Position numbers and translations under genes: made by a program. This document shows positions 14,643 to 22,863 of a stretch of DNA of 64,000 nt, piece after piece. The notes under the pieces were generated by a model. It did not search any database and was not told the DNA's origin. It was given only the letters and a program-made list of their open reading frames with translations. Source of the DNA: VBOC01 sp964512655. Its GTDB lineage: Bacteria > Bacteroidota > Ignavibacteria > UBA10030 > SZUA-254. Within the stretch, counting starts at the first letter, position 1. Every line of letters begins with the position of its first letter. The stretch spans positions 1-64,000 of the forward strand of contig CAZEJT010000011.1 in assembly GCA_964512655.1 (NCBI GenBank), written 5' to 3'.

Positions 14643-17153
14643 TCAGAGCCTGCCTTGTGCGCGAAGCGTATCGGCTTTCGCGAGCGCCAGAGGATTCCCG
14701 GGCTCCACGCGGAGGGCCTGGGCGTAGAAGCTTCCGGCCGCGAGAAGATGCGAACGCGACCTGAGCATGTCCCCGAGAAAAATCATCGCGCCCACCTCGC
14801 GGGGATTCGCCCCGAGCGACCGTTCCGCCTCATCGAACGCCTCATCCCCCAGCTCGATCTTGGCGTACATCCCCGCGAGCATGAGGTGAAGGCGCGCCCT
14901 CGCGGTCTGATCGCCGGTAGCGTTAATCGAATCGCCGATCGCGAGTATTCCGGAGAAGGCTCTGACGAGCGGGTTCGCCCTGTCGACACCCTCCAGGCGC
15001 GAGACGTAGGTTCGCGCAGTGAGAGTGTCGCCGCACATGAGGTTGTAGTCGATGCCCCAGAGAAGGCCGATGGAATAGAGCGAATCGGCACGGAGGAGTG
15101 CACTCAGGACCTCGACCGATCGTCGGGGGTATCCGATCCTCCAGTAGAGACTCGCGGCGTCGTAGAGACGGGAAGACTTCTCTTGAGACGATGCCGCGGC
15201 GCGCGCCTGTCCGAGAAGCTCGACCGCATCCCACTGGTACCTCCCCGCTTCGATGAACGAATAGGTCTGCGGAAGCGCGAGAATCTTGCGGTACTCTCCG
15301 GCCGCCTTGAGCGTGTCGCCGTTAAACAGGGACGCGATCATCGCCTGATAGACCACATCCGTCTGGTCCGGGGCAAGCCGGAGCGCGGCGCCAAGCGTCT
15401 GGAGCGCCCGCCCGTATTCTCCCCGCACGAGCTCGCTTCTCCCCTTGCGCAAAAGCTCCGTGGGACTCAGCGTGTCGAACGATTCATGGGGAGGCGTCCG
15501 GACGATCGGCTCGATCAGGCGCGAGTGCACTCTCATCAGGTTGGGCACTTCTCCAACCGGCTCGAACCAGAATCTTCTCGATTCGCGCATCGGGAACTCG
15601 TACGCCCTCAGGTCCTTCCACTGGGCGGGAGTGAAGAGGTATTCCACCCTGTCGTTCCGGAGAATCGCCTCAAACTCGGGGAGCGTCACTGCCTGGTCCA
15701 TCTCGAGCACCTTCCGGCCCCCGGCGACGAGCACGAGGTCCTTTTCAGGGCTTGCGATGATCGCGTCCTGAGGAAGTTTCGCGGTGATCCACGATCCGAG
15801 GCGCTTCCACTGGTACCGGAACGCCGCGGGGAGCGTCGGATATTTGAGGACCTGTTCGGGCGTGCGGTTGTACGCTATGTTCAGCGAGATGTTCTCCCCC
15901 AAACCCAGCAGGTTCGGCGTCATGAGAAGCGCCGCCCCTGCGATTGCAATGCGCTTCCCCGCGGCGCTCCAGTCGATGAGGCCGCGGAACCCGAGAAGCC
16001 AGTAGTAGATCAGGAGAGGGAGAAGCGGAAGGAGGTATCTGATGTCGTGCGCCGGGAAGATCAGGATGATTGCAAGGTAGGTCAGGACGAACAATACCCT
16101 CGCTCCCCCCGACCGGGACGATCGCAAATCGCGGCGCATTCCTGCGAATGCCGCCGCGAACGTCATAAGGATCAGAGCCGGCTTCGCGAAATCGATCGCG
16201 CGGGCTGCCCATTGGTACGGTGCCGAGGGGCTGACGACGAGGTCGGAGATCTGCCCAGCGCGGAGCGGGCCGAAGAGGGCCATGCCGAGCTGCGGAGCAT
16301 ACTCCATTGCCGACGCCTTGATCCTCAGAGCAAACTCCCTCGCGAGCGGGGCATCACCCGGGGTGAAAAAATGCCTGAAGAGGATTCCCGGGTTGGTGAA
16401 CTCGTGCGCGTACCGGGGGGTCAGCACCGACTGGTTTCTCCAGTACCAGAGCCCCATCAACGCGGCGGCGGTCAGAACGACAACCGCGGCGAACTTCCAC
16501 TTGCGGCGGTTCGCAAGAAAGAGCGCGGACGCGATCGCGCCGGCGACCCCCGCCTCCCGGAGGAGAGGGAGAGCCGAAATGCAGATGACGAGGAGCGCAT
16601 CCTGAAGTCGTCGCTTTGCAGGATCTTTCGCTTCCGATTCGCTGAGCAGCAGGGCGAGGAGAAGAAAGACGAGAAACGGGGCATCGGAAAGCGCCTCCCC
16701 CGAGAAGATCACAAGGAGCGGGTTGAATGCGAGGATGAATATTCCAGTTCCCGCCGCTGTCTCGCCGATCATGCGCCGGACAAAAACATAGAAGAGGACC
16801 AGCGCGGCCGCTCCCCAGCACATGGTCCAGACCTTTGCTGCCGCCAGCGACATCGGAAAAAAAAGCTCGGCGGGGACGAGCAGGAGCGAATAGAGCGGCG
16901 GATTGATCATGAAGCGCTCGGGAACAGGCTTTGTGGCGTCCACCCACCCCTCTCCGTGTGCGAGCGAGGTGCCGAGAATGACGTAGCGGCAGCTGTCGGG
17001 TGTGTAGACGGAGGTGTCGTTCATGCGGACAAACCCCATCGCGAAGAAAAGCGCGCACACGACGATGGGCACCCGCCAGTGCCTGAGCCATCCGGAAGCC
17101 GCCCCTTCCCTCTCCCCCGGCGAGATCGGTCGGGCTGATCCTGGATGCGGCAT
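14643..17153 (-). CDS. GT-C-type membrane protein with TPR tail (paralogue 1)
   Basis: An 836-residue paralogue of the next gene, similar along its whole length: 'TPDSCRYVILGTSLAHGEGWVD' near residue 55, 'AFNPLLVIFSGEALSDAPFLVFLLLALL' near 130, 'RRFWFEPVGEVPNLMRVHSR' near 530, and a TPR-like tail from about 570 ('LLRKGRSELVRGEYGRALQTLGAALRLAPDQTDVVYQAM'). About eleven membrane helices lie before residue 420. The first 25 residues are proline- and charge-rich, so an internal start is possible. The function is probably envelope glycosylation, not shown by the context. The antisense strand carries a 1073-codon open frame that I treat as a shadow. Confidence 0.82.
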   Translation of the reverse strand: MPHPGSARPISPGEREGAASGWLRHWRVPIVVCALFFAMGFVRMNDTSVYTPDSCRYVILGTSLAHGEGWVDATKPVPERFMINPPLYSLLLVPAELFFPMSLAAAKVWTMCWGAAALVLFYVFVRRMIGETAAGTGIFILAFNPLLVIFSGEALSDAPFLVFLLLALLLSESEAKDPAKRRLQDALLVICISALPLLREAGVAGAIASALFLANRRKWKFAAVVVLTAAALMGLWYWRNQSVLTPRYAHEFTNPGILFRHFFTPGDAPLAREFALRIKASAMEYAPQLGMALFGPLRAGQISDLVVSPSAPYQWAARAIDFAKPALILMTFAAAFAGMRRDLRSSRSGGARVLFVLTYLAIILIFPAHDIRYLLPLLPLLIYYWLLGFRGLIDWSAAGKRIAIAGAALLMTPNLLGLGENISLNIAYNRTPEQVLKYPTLPAAFRYQWKRLGSWITAKLPQDAIIASPEKDLVLVAGGRKVLEMDQAVTLPEFEAILRNDRVEYLFTPAQWKDLRAYEFPMRESRRFWFEPVGEVPNLMRVHSRLIEPIVRTPPHESFDTLSPTELLRKGRSELVRGEYGRALQTLGAALRLAPDQTDVVYQAMIASLFNGDTLKAAGEYRKILALPQTYSFIEAGRYQWDAVELLGQARAAASSQEKSSRLYDAASLYWRIGYPRRSVEVLSALLRADSLYSIGLLWGIDYNLMCGDTLTARTYVSRLEGVDRANPLVRAFSGILAIGDSINATGDQTARARLHLMLAGMYAKIELGDEAFDEAERSLGANPREVGAMIFLGDMLRSRSHLLAAGSFYAQALRVEPGNPLALAKADTLRAQGRL

Positions 17154-17175
17154 TCGGCGGGAGCGCGCCTGTTGG

Positions 17176-17703
17176 CTAGGAGATCGCAGGGGCTGTGGGG
17201 CGGCGCAGAACCTGGAATACGGCGAGAACGATGATCGTATAGTAACTGAGGAGCGCGATCATCGGCACGCCGGCGAGGGCCGCCAGGCGGTGGATGAAGA
17301 TCTTGCGGAATTCCACGAGGTCGTTCGAGCCGATGTGGTCGAGGAACCACATTTTTCCGTCGAGCACCATCGTGTAGATCTCGACGGGAGTGAAGAGATA
17401 GAAGAGGATGGCGCTCATCATCAGCCACCCGTTTTCCCTGATCCGAAGAGAAGTGGTCTTCAGGTAGACGAGCCCGGCGATCCATACGAGCACGTACGCC
17501 GCGTCCACGACCACCGAGGCCTGCGAAATGAGGCTGTAGACGGTTCGCTCTACGTAGGGATGGATGTTCGGCTTGAAGTCGAGGGTCCCCGTCTGGAGGA
17601 GGTCAAACCCGATGACCGCCCTGATATTCACGCCGCCCAGCCAGACGCATCCGGCAATAAGCAGCACGGCGAGCGAGATTCTGGCGGCCGTCCGGTTCTT
17701 CAT
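17176..17703 (-). CDS. Four-helix membrane protein of unknown function
   Basis: A 175-residue protein with four hydrophobic segments (about 9-30, 63-82, 92-112, 140-163). The charged loop 'GFDLLQTGTLDFKPNIHPYVERTVYSLI' lies between the first two. No family is recognised. It is the first gene of the unit with the two GT-C paralogues (22-base gap). The -10 element of its promoter ends only nine bases before the ATG, so the transcript may be leaderless. Confidence 0.8.
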   Translation of the reverse strand: MKNRTAARISLAVLLIAGCVWLGGVNIRAVIGFDLLQTGTLDFKPNIHPYVERTVYSLISQASVVVDAAYVLVWIAGLVYLKTTSLRIRENGWLMMSAILFYLFTPVEIYTMVLDGKMWFLDHIGSNDLVEFRKIFIHRLAALAGVPMIALLSYYTIIVLAVFQVLRRPTAPAIS

Positions 17704-17710
17704 TCGACGG

Positions 17711-17741
17711 CAAACTTAAAACTTTTCGGAGTGACTTGCAA
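17711..17741 (-). promoter_or_regulatory. Candidate promoter giving a near-leaderless transcript
   Basis: Minus strand TTGCAA (17736-17741), 17 bases, TAAGTTTG (17711-17718). The hexamer TAAGTT ends at 17713 and the ATG begins at 17703, leaving room for a leader of about 1-4 bases. Confidence 0.65.
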
Positions 17742-17798
17742 GGCGGGTAGTGCCCGGCCACACACCGCAACCGCACGGTTCTGGCGCCGGCTCTAAAC

Positions 17799-17886
17799 TG
17801 GTGTCATGGTCCATGCCGTGACACCAGCGGGGATGGAGAGCAATTCCCGGTGGCCGCCGTCTGCAGGTGCCGGCTTCAGCTGGCGC
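17799..17886 (+). repeat. Palindromic repeat pair (B, A)
   Basis: Family B at 17799-17826 (slightly diverged, GTCATGGTCCATGCCGTGAC) and family A at 17863-17886 (GTGCCGGCTTCAGCTGGCGC). The A unit overlaps the last four codons of the minus-strand gene ending at 17876. Confidence 0.85.
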
Positions 17887-18247
17887 GTTCCTTATCGAGG
17901 AGGTAATTCTTGATCATCGCTAGGTCTTCGAACAGCCCGAGGAGCCGGCCAAGCGCTTCATGCGAAGGAGTGAGAAACAGTTTTCTGAAGGATTGCGCCT
18001 CCTCCCCTCCGGACGCGTTCGAAAGGTCGCTGAGAAGCGTCGATGCCTTCGAGAGTTTTTCTGCATACTCCGCCGACAGACGCGTAATGTCTTCTCCCGC
18101 CGGCCTTCGCAGAATGGCGCCCGCCCGCGTGATGAACTTTGCGAGGAAAATCGCCTCCTCGAATCTCTCCTCCCTTCCGCGCGAGGATGAGACGAGAAAC
18201 GCTACCTCGGCTCGATGTGAAAATATTCTCCCCGAATACTTCTCCAC
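17876..18247 (-). CDS. Small helical protein downstream of a histidine kinase
   Basis: A 123-residue, mostly helical protein ('EKYSGRIFSHRAEVAFLVSSSRGREERFEEAIFLAKFITRAGAILRR...') without a recognised domain. The GTG start used here is the first standard one in frame, but the frame stays open upstream and reads 'REGIQDIDAFLDEVEKYSGRIF', which looks like genuine protein, so translation may begin earlier from a non-standard codon. The C-terminus ends inside a family A repeat (KERAS). It follows the histidine kinase stop by about 65 bases, so a role with the kinase is possible but not shown. Confidence 0.6.
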   Translation of the reverse strand: MEKYSGRIFSHRAEVAFLVSSSRGREERFEEAIFLAKFITRAGAILRRPAGEDITRLSAEYAEKLSKASTLLSDLSNASGGEEAQSFRKLFLTPSHEALGRLLGLFEDLAMIKNYLLDKERAS

Positions 18248-18311
18248 CTCATCAAGAAACGCGTCGATGTCCTGGATACCCTCGCGTCCCGGCGTACCCA
18301 GGGGAACCCTC

Positions 18312-19745
18312 TCAGGCGGGAAGAAGAACCGTGAATTTGGAACCCACTCCTACCTGGCTCTCGACGCTCACCGAGCCTCCGTGGGCCTCGGCGACATGCT
18401 TCACGAGCGCGAGTCCGAGTCCAGATCCCTTCTCGTTGGTCAGGGGGGAATTCTTCGCCTGGTAGAATTTGTCGAAGAGCCGCTTGAGATCCGCTTCGGG
18501 GATCCCGACGCCGGAATCCTGAACGTCGATCCGCACGCATCCTTTGCCGTTCTTCGACGCCTGAGCGCACTCGGTTTCCTTCTTGACGAGAACGTTGATC
18601 GTTCCGTTCTCCGGAGTGTACTTGAGGGCGTTCGAGAGAAGATTGCTGATCACCTGCGTCATCCGCTCTTTGTCGAGGAGCAGCTGCGGAATCTCGGAGG
18701 CGTCGAATTTGACCTTGATCTGCCGCGTCTGCGCGATCAGCTGCGCTTCCTGCACGAGCGGGCTGAGCAGATCGACGAGGCTCGATTCCTCGAACTTGAA
18801 CTTCATCAGACCCGCCTCCATCTTGGCGACGTCGAGGAAAAGATTGACGAACTGGTTGATCCTGTTCGTCGACTGGTGGATCATCCCCACCGCGTCCTTC
18901 TGCCTGTCGGTCAGCTCGGGGCCGTTTCTTGCGTGCATGATCGAATAACACCCCGCCTTGATCACCTGGAGAGGCGTCCGCATTTCGTGTGAGATCTCCG
19001 ACATCATCTGCATCCGCATCTCGTCGAGCTGTCTCAGCTTGTCGCTCATCAGGTTGAACGCGCGGGTGAGGTCCGCAATCTCGTCGTTCGACGTCACCCG
19101 GACGGTTTCGTACTTCCCTTCGCCCACCTTTTCCGTCCCGGCCTTGAGGGCCTCGATCGGCTTCGTCACCGTGCGGCCGAGGAACGTTGCGATCACCAGG
19201 GCGCTGGCAAGCGCCAGGGCAAGGATGATATAGGCGCCTCCCATGGCGTCGGAGGTCCGTTCCGGCATTTTGCCGAGCGATTTGCTCAGGGCCGGAAGAT
19301 AGGCTTCGGTGATCGCCTGGAGGGATAGGGAGATCGAATCGCCCAACGGGGCGATCTGATTCAATGCCGGGGATGCGTCGTACCCCGCGTTGTTGGCCAG
19401 CAGCGACTTCTGGAGGCGCAGCGAGTCGGAGTAGCGGCGGTGCAGGGCGGACGCGCGCGACGAGGCCAGCCGGGCGTCGTCGCGATCGACGATCCGGGAC
19501 AGAGAATCGAGATTCCGTTCCATCTCGGCGCCGATCAGGGCAAGGGTCTGCTCGTTATAGGGGTCCCTCGTTTCGAAGTACTTCTTCGCCGCGTCATGCT
19601 CCGAGACGAAGAGCCGCTCGGTAAACTGCGCCAGAGGAACGACCCTGAACTCGGTCTGGTCCGAAGAATAGACGGTCTTGAGCATCTGGAGGATTGTGAT
19701 GCTTGCCCCGACCATGAACAGGATGATCACTGCGAACCATCCCAT
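18312..19745 (-). CDS. Sensor histidine kinase with HAMP domain
   Basis: A 477-residue membrane kinase. TM1 (about 3-25), a helical periplasmic sensor (about 26-170) and TM2 (about 175-195, 'AYIILALALASALVIATFLG') are followed by HAMP ('RTVTKPIEALKAGTEKVGEG'), HisKA with the phospho-acceptor His in 'MSEISHEMRTPLQVI', and the ATPase domain (N box 'ISNLLSNALKYTPENG', G1 'DSGVGIPE', G2 'GSGLGLALVKHVAEAHGG'). No response regulator is directly adjacent; the nearest is the divergent 21.7 kb gene, whose receiver lacks the phospho-accepting Asp. A divergent promoter region separates it from the haem-barrel gene. Confidence 0.93.
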   Translation of the reverse strand: MGWFAVIILFMVGASITILQMLKTVYSSDQTEFRVVPLAQFTERLFVSEHDAAKKYFETRDPYNEQTLALIGAEMERNLDSLSRIVDRDDARLASSRASALHRRYSDSLRLQKSLLANNAGYDASPALNQIAPLGDSISLSLQAITEAYLPALSKSLGKMPERTSDAMGGAYIILALALASALVIATFLGRTVTKPIEALKAGTEKVGEGKYETVRVTSNDEIADLTRAFNLMSDKLRQLDEMRMQMMSEISHEMRTPLQVIKAGCYSIMHARNGPELTDRQKDAVGMIHQSTNRINQFVNLFLDVAKMEAGLMKFKFEESSLVDLLSPLVQEAQLIAQTRQIKVKFDASEIPQLLLDKERMTQVISNLLSNALKYTPENGTINVLVKKETECAQASKNGKGCVRIDVQDSGVGIPEADLKRLFDKFYQAKNSPLTNEKGSGLGLALVKHVAEAHGGSVSVESQVGVGSKFTVLLPA

Positions 19746-19809
19746 GATCTTTCTGAAGAGGGAGCGGCGGGGCGGCGCTATGGCGGGTTGTGATGTCAGA
19801 TTGTACGGT

Positions 19810-19839
19810 TCAAGATAGAGGAAAGCGCGTGAAAGTCAA
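19810..19839 (-). promoter_or_regulatory. Candidate promoter for the HAMP histidine kinase
   Basis: Minus strand TTGACT (19834-19839), 16 bases, TATCTTGA (19810-19817). The leader to the ATG at 19745 would be about 60 bases. Confidence 0.55.
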
Positions 19840-19952
19840 GAGTCCTTGCGGCCTCGCGGGGGCGGAGGTCGGGAAATAATTTGACTTTGTGGGCTCAAAG
19901 GCCGAAATTCAAACTACACGGCGCACCGGATCCGGGCCCGGCATCGCCACGG

Positions 19953-19983
19953 TTGCAACCCATGAATCGAAGTGTTACATTCG
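19953..19983 (+). promoter_or_regulatory. Candidate promoter for the haem-barrel/cytochrome unit
   Basis: TTGCAA (19953-19958), 17 bases, TACATTCG (19976-19983). The leader to the ATG at 20037 is about 48 bases and contains AAAGGG before the start. Confidence 0.6.
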
Positions 19984-20036
19984 TCACGCTTTGGATTGCG
20001 ATGCGGGCATCGATCAACAACAGAAAGGGTCACACC

Positions 20037-21206
20037 ATGAGGGGAAAACTTCCGGTCGTGCTGCTGCTTCTCACAGCGGGCACGCAGGGCGCGCTCTCGC
20101 TTCCGCGCTTCGCGCTGATGACGGGCGCTCGATGTTCCTCCTGCCACGTGAATCCCACGGGAGGACAGATGCGCTCCGACTACGGCATCACTTTCAGCCA
20201 GGAGAAAATCCCGATTGAGGAACTGCGCGACAGCGACTTCACATTCAGCGGGAAGCTCAGCGACAACATCTCCCTCGGCGGCGACTACCGCTCGCAGTTC
20301 ATCTACGACGGGCTCTCGAAATCGACGACGTTCCAGGCGATGACGACCTCGATCTACGGCTCCGCCACCCTCTCAAAGAAGTTCGTCTTCTACTTCAAGC
20401 AGGACCTGGTCAATGGCACTTACAGCGGTCCCGGCGGCCTCAACAGCGGCCTCTACAACGGTACGGAGGTCTACGGCCTCGCAAAAATCCTCCCTTCGGG
20501 AGGATACATCAAGGGCGGGAGCTTCCTGCCGAACTACGGCTGGCGGATCGACGATCATACGGCTTACACGAGGGGCGGAGACCTTGGCTTCACCGGCGCC
20601 GGATCTCATCCGGGGCTCCTCTTCGTGCCGAATTACAAGGACATCGGCGTTGAGATAGGGGTCTATCTGGAGAATCTGTTCGTTACCGCGGGGCTCTTCA
20701 ACGGGACCGGCCAGCTTCAGCCGATCGATTTTTCCGATTACAAGGCGTACGCCGTGAAGGCGGAGTATGCGGGAGGCGGAGGCCCGGAGTCGTTCAATTT
20801 CAGGATCGGTGCCTCAGGATACGGCTACCGTGAATTCTCAATGGGCGGGTTTAATGCCGGTATAGGCGTAGGAGATCTCACCCTGCTCGGCGAGGTCGAC
20901 TGGACCAAGAATTACATGGTCAGCGGATTAAATCCCGGTGGAAATTCGATGATGGCATTCGGAGAGCTCGATTTCAGGGCGGTGCAGGGATTCTGGCTGA
21001 CCGGAAGGTTCGACATGATCGACCCTGTGCAGGGCGTATCGAACGGCGACCTGAGCCCCGCGACGAACAGCATCGAGCGCGTCACGCTCGGAGTGGAATG
21101 CTTCCCGCTCTCGTTCGTAGAGGTGAGGCCGCAGTACCGGATCGTGATCGAACAGCCGAGCGTGAGCAACGACGTGGCGCTCGTTCAGATGCATGTCTGG
21201 TTTTAG
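20037..21206 (+). CDS. Outer-membrane beta-barrel with N-terminal CxxCH haem motif
   Basis: A 389-residue exported protein. A signal peptide (about 1-23, 'LPVVLLLLTAGTQGALS') is followed by a single c-type haem motif, 'RCSSCHVNPTGGQMRSDYG' (about 34-52), and then alternating beta strands rich in Gly and aromatics through to a terminal Phe (MHVWF), as in outer-membrane barrels. I read it as a porin-like protein bearing a haem at its periplasmic N-terminus, possibly passing electrons to or across the outer membrane with the cytochrome encoded next. ATG 20037 is chosen because AAAGGG and the signal peptide start there; the frame is open further upstream. The haem is inferred from the motif only. 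Confidence 0.82.
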   Translation: MRGKLPVVLLLLTAGTQGALSLPRFALMTGARCSSCHVNPTGGQMRSDYGITFSQEKIPIEELRDSDFTFSGKLSDNISLGGDYRSQFIYDGLSKSTTFQAMTTSIYGSATLSKKFVFYFKQDLVNGTYSGPGGLNSGLYNGTEVYGLAKILPSGGYIKGGSFLPNYGWRIDDHTAYTRGGDLGFTGAGSHPGLLFVPNYKDIGVEIGVYLENLFVTAGLFNGTGQLQPIDFSDYKAYAVKAEYAGGGGPESFNFRIGASGYGYREFSMGGFNAGIGVGDLTLLGEVDWTKNYMVSGLNPGGNSMMAFGELDFRAVQGFWLTGRFDMIDPVQGVSNGDLSPATNSIERVTLGVECFPLSFVEVRPQYRIVIEQPSVSNDVALVQMHVWF

Positions 21207-21216
21207 CGGAGGCGCC

Positions 21217-21639
21217 ATGACGGATATCGTGAAGGGGAGAACCCTTATCGGCGCGGCGCTCTTCGCACTGCTCCTGATCACTGTTGCGCGCGGAGAACAG
21301 GAGTCGAAGAAGCGTCCGAAGAACGGGAAAGCATCGAAGACCGTCTCGTACAAGAAGGACATCGTGCCGATCCTCAAGACCTACTGCCTCCCGTGCCATA
21401 CGGAAGACCAGATGAACCCGAGCGAGCTCTACCTCGACAACTACGAAGACATGATGAAGGGGGGCAAGCACGGCAAGCCGATCGATCCGTCGAAACCCGA
21501 CTCGTGCCTCATGATGATGAAGCTCAGCCTCAAGCCGCCGTTCGGAGACCCGATGCCCCTGAAGCGCAAAACGCCGGTTCCCCAGGACACGCTCAACATC
21601 CTCAAGAAGTGGATCAGTCAGGGTGCGAAAAAGAACTGA
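21217..21639 (+). CDS. Exported c-type cytochrome, single haem
   Basis: A 140-residue protein with a signal peptide (about 1-26) and the pattern 'VSYKKDIVPILKTYCLPCHTEDQMNPSELYLDNYEDMMKGG', the usual layout of planctomycete-type and related monohaem cytochrome c domains ('DIxPILxxxCxxCH', then 'L-x-L-D-x-Y-x-x-M-M-x-G-G'). The distal Met ligand is likely one of the Mets in 'SCLMMMKL' or 'DPMPL'. Start ATG 21217 follows GGAGG by five bases and begins 10 bases after the stop of the haem-barrel gene. Adjacency suggests an electron-transfer pair at the outer membrane; that role is inference. Confidence 0.88.
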   Translation: MTDIVKGRTLIGAALFALLLITVARGEQESKKRPKNGKASKTVSYKKDIVPILKTYCLPCHTEDQMNPSELYLDNYEDMMKGGKHGKPIDPSKPDSCLMMMKLSLKPPFGDPMPLKRKTPVPQDTLNILKKWISQGAKKN

Positions 21640-21672
21640 CGTGTCTCTGAGTCCCCCGCTGCTCCGAGGAGA

Positions 21673-22851
21673 ATGAGCGACCAACAGAGCCGCATCGGCG
21701 AGCTCCTTGTCGAATCCGACAGGCTGATACGCTCCGGCCGCTACTCGGCGGCCGACGAGCTTCTTCAGGACGTCCTCGGCGCCGATCCCGGCAACGACAA
21801 CGCCCGCAAGTACCTCGACAGGATCCAGTATCTCGTCAAGCAGCTCTCCCAGCGCTCCGACCTGACCAAGGAAGTCCGGGACGAGATCCGGAACTACTCG
21901 GCCCTTCTCGCCGCCCGAAAGCTGAGCCAGTCGGCATCCCTCCTCGACGCGGCGCGGAAGTACATCGAAGCGGGCGACATCAAGAAGGCCTCCGTCGATA
22001 CCGCCCGGGCCCTCGCCCTCGACCCGGGGAACAGCTATGCCCGGGCGCTCATGCAGCAGCTCACCGACCTGCAGAAGAAGCATGCCGGCTCGCCCGACGA
22101 TCCCGACAACATCCTGAAGTTTCGTTCGTTCGTCTGGGAGACCTGGCACAAGGGGAATCCGTCCGAGGTGCAGCGCGGCATCCTGAAAGGCGTGCAAAAA
22201 CAATTGGGAATACTCGATGATGCCGCCATTCGGGTCGAGACGGAGCTGAGGAACCGTCTGTACAAGGACGCGCTCACCGAGATCTGGCGCGGGGGAGGGA
22301 TATCCGCCTTCTCACTTCCGGAAGTCGAGCGCCTGCAGACGAAGTTCGGGGTCTCGCCGATCGACCACGTGGCGGTCGAGTCGGCTCTCGTCCGCGATAT
22401 GCGAAAAGAGCTGGTGCGCGCCACCGTCCTCGTGGTCGACGAGGACTCCAACCACCTTCTGGAGATTACGAAACAGCTCAGGGCTCACTCGTTCGCGATC
22501 GTCGCGGCCGCGGGGGTCGAAGAAGCGCTCACCGCGCTGGAAACTGTCTCCCCGGACGCCGTCGTCTCGGAAATCAACTTCCAGGAAACCCCGCTGGGAT
22601 TCGATCTGTTCGAGTTCATACGCACGACTCCCGCCACGCGTCACGTTCCGTTCATCTTCATCACTTCGGAACTCGACAGGATCACGCACATCATCGGCAA
22701 GCGCCTGGGGGTGGACGAATTCCTCTCCAAGCCGGTCGACTACGAGCTCCTCGCCTGCACGCTCATGGGAAAAGTGGCGCAGAGAGGAAGCCAGAAGCCG
22801 CTCGCCCCTCAGGCGTCGGCGAGCGATCGCGGCCGCTTCATCAAGCGGTAA
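21673..22851 (+). CDS. TPR-like protein with degenerate response-regulator receiver
   Basis: A 392-residue cytoplasmic protein. Residues 8-135 are helical repeats of TPR type ('LLVESDRLIRSGRYSAADELLQDVLGADPGNDNARKYL' and 'ARKYIEAGDIKKASVDTARALALDPGNSYARALM'). Residues 250-370 are a receiver: acidic pair D256-E257, T331 and K353 are kept, but the phospho-acceptor Asp is replaced by Glu (E300 in 'AVVSEINF', where family members have 'S-D-I-N/T-M'). It therefore probably cannot be phosphorylated in the usual way and may be constitutively active-like or use its receiver for binding only. It starts 33 bases after the cytochrome and is followed by the convergent DUF421 gene. Confidence 0.9.
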   Translation: MSDQQSRIGELLVESDRLIRSGRYSAADELLQDVLGADPGNDNARKYLDRIQYLVKQLSQRSDLTKEVRDEIRNYSALLAARKLSQSASLLDAARKYIEAGDIKKASVDTARALALDPGNSYARALMQQLTDLQKKHAGSPDDPDNILKFRSFVWETWHKGNPSEVQRGILKGVQKQLGILDDAAIRVETELRNRLYKDALTEIWRGGGISAFSLPEVERLQTKFGVSPIDHVAVESALVRDMRKELVRATVLVVDEDSNHLLEITKQLRAHSFAIVAAAGVEEALTALETVSPDAVVSEINFQETPLGFDLFEFIRTTPATRHVPFIFITSELDRITHIIGKRLGVDEFLSKPVDYELLACTLMGKVAQRGSQKPLAPQASASDRGRFIKR

Positions 22852-22863
22852 CCTCCCTCCGCC

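Noticed and set aside
13917..17138. A 1073-codon plus-strand open frame antisense to the two GT-C paralogues
   Set aside because: Its protein is Arg/Glu/Asp-rich with no domain, typical of the complement of a high-GC gene, and the minus strand shows clear membrane protein and TPR patterns.
19881..19909. TTGACT at 19881 as the -35 box for the haem-barrel gene
   Set aside because: No acceptable -10 lies 16-18 bases downstream (GAAATT); the site at 19953-19983 is a much better match.
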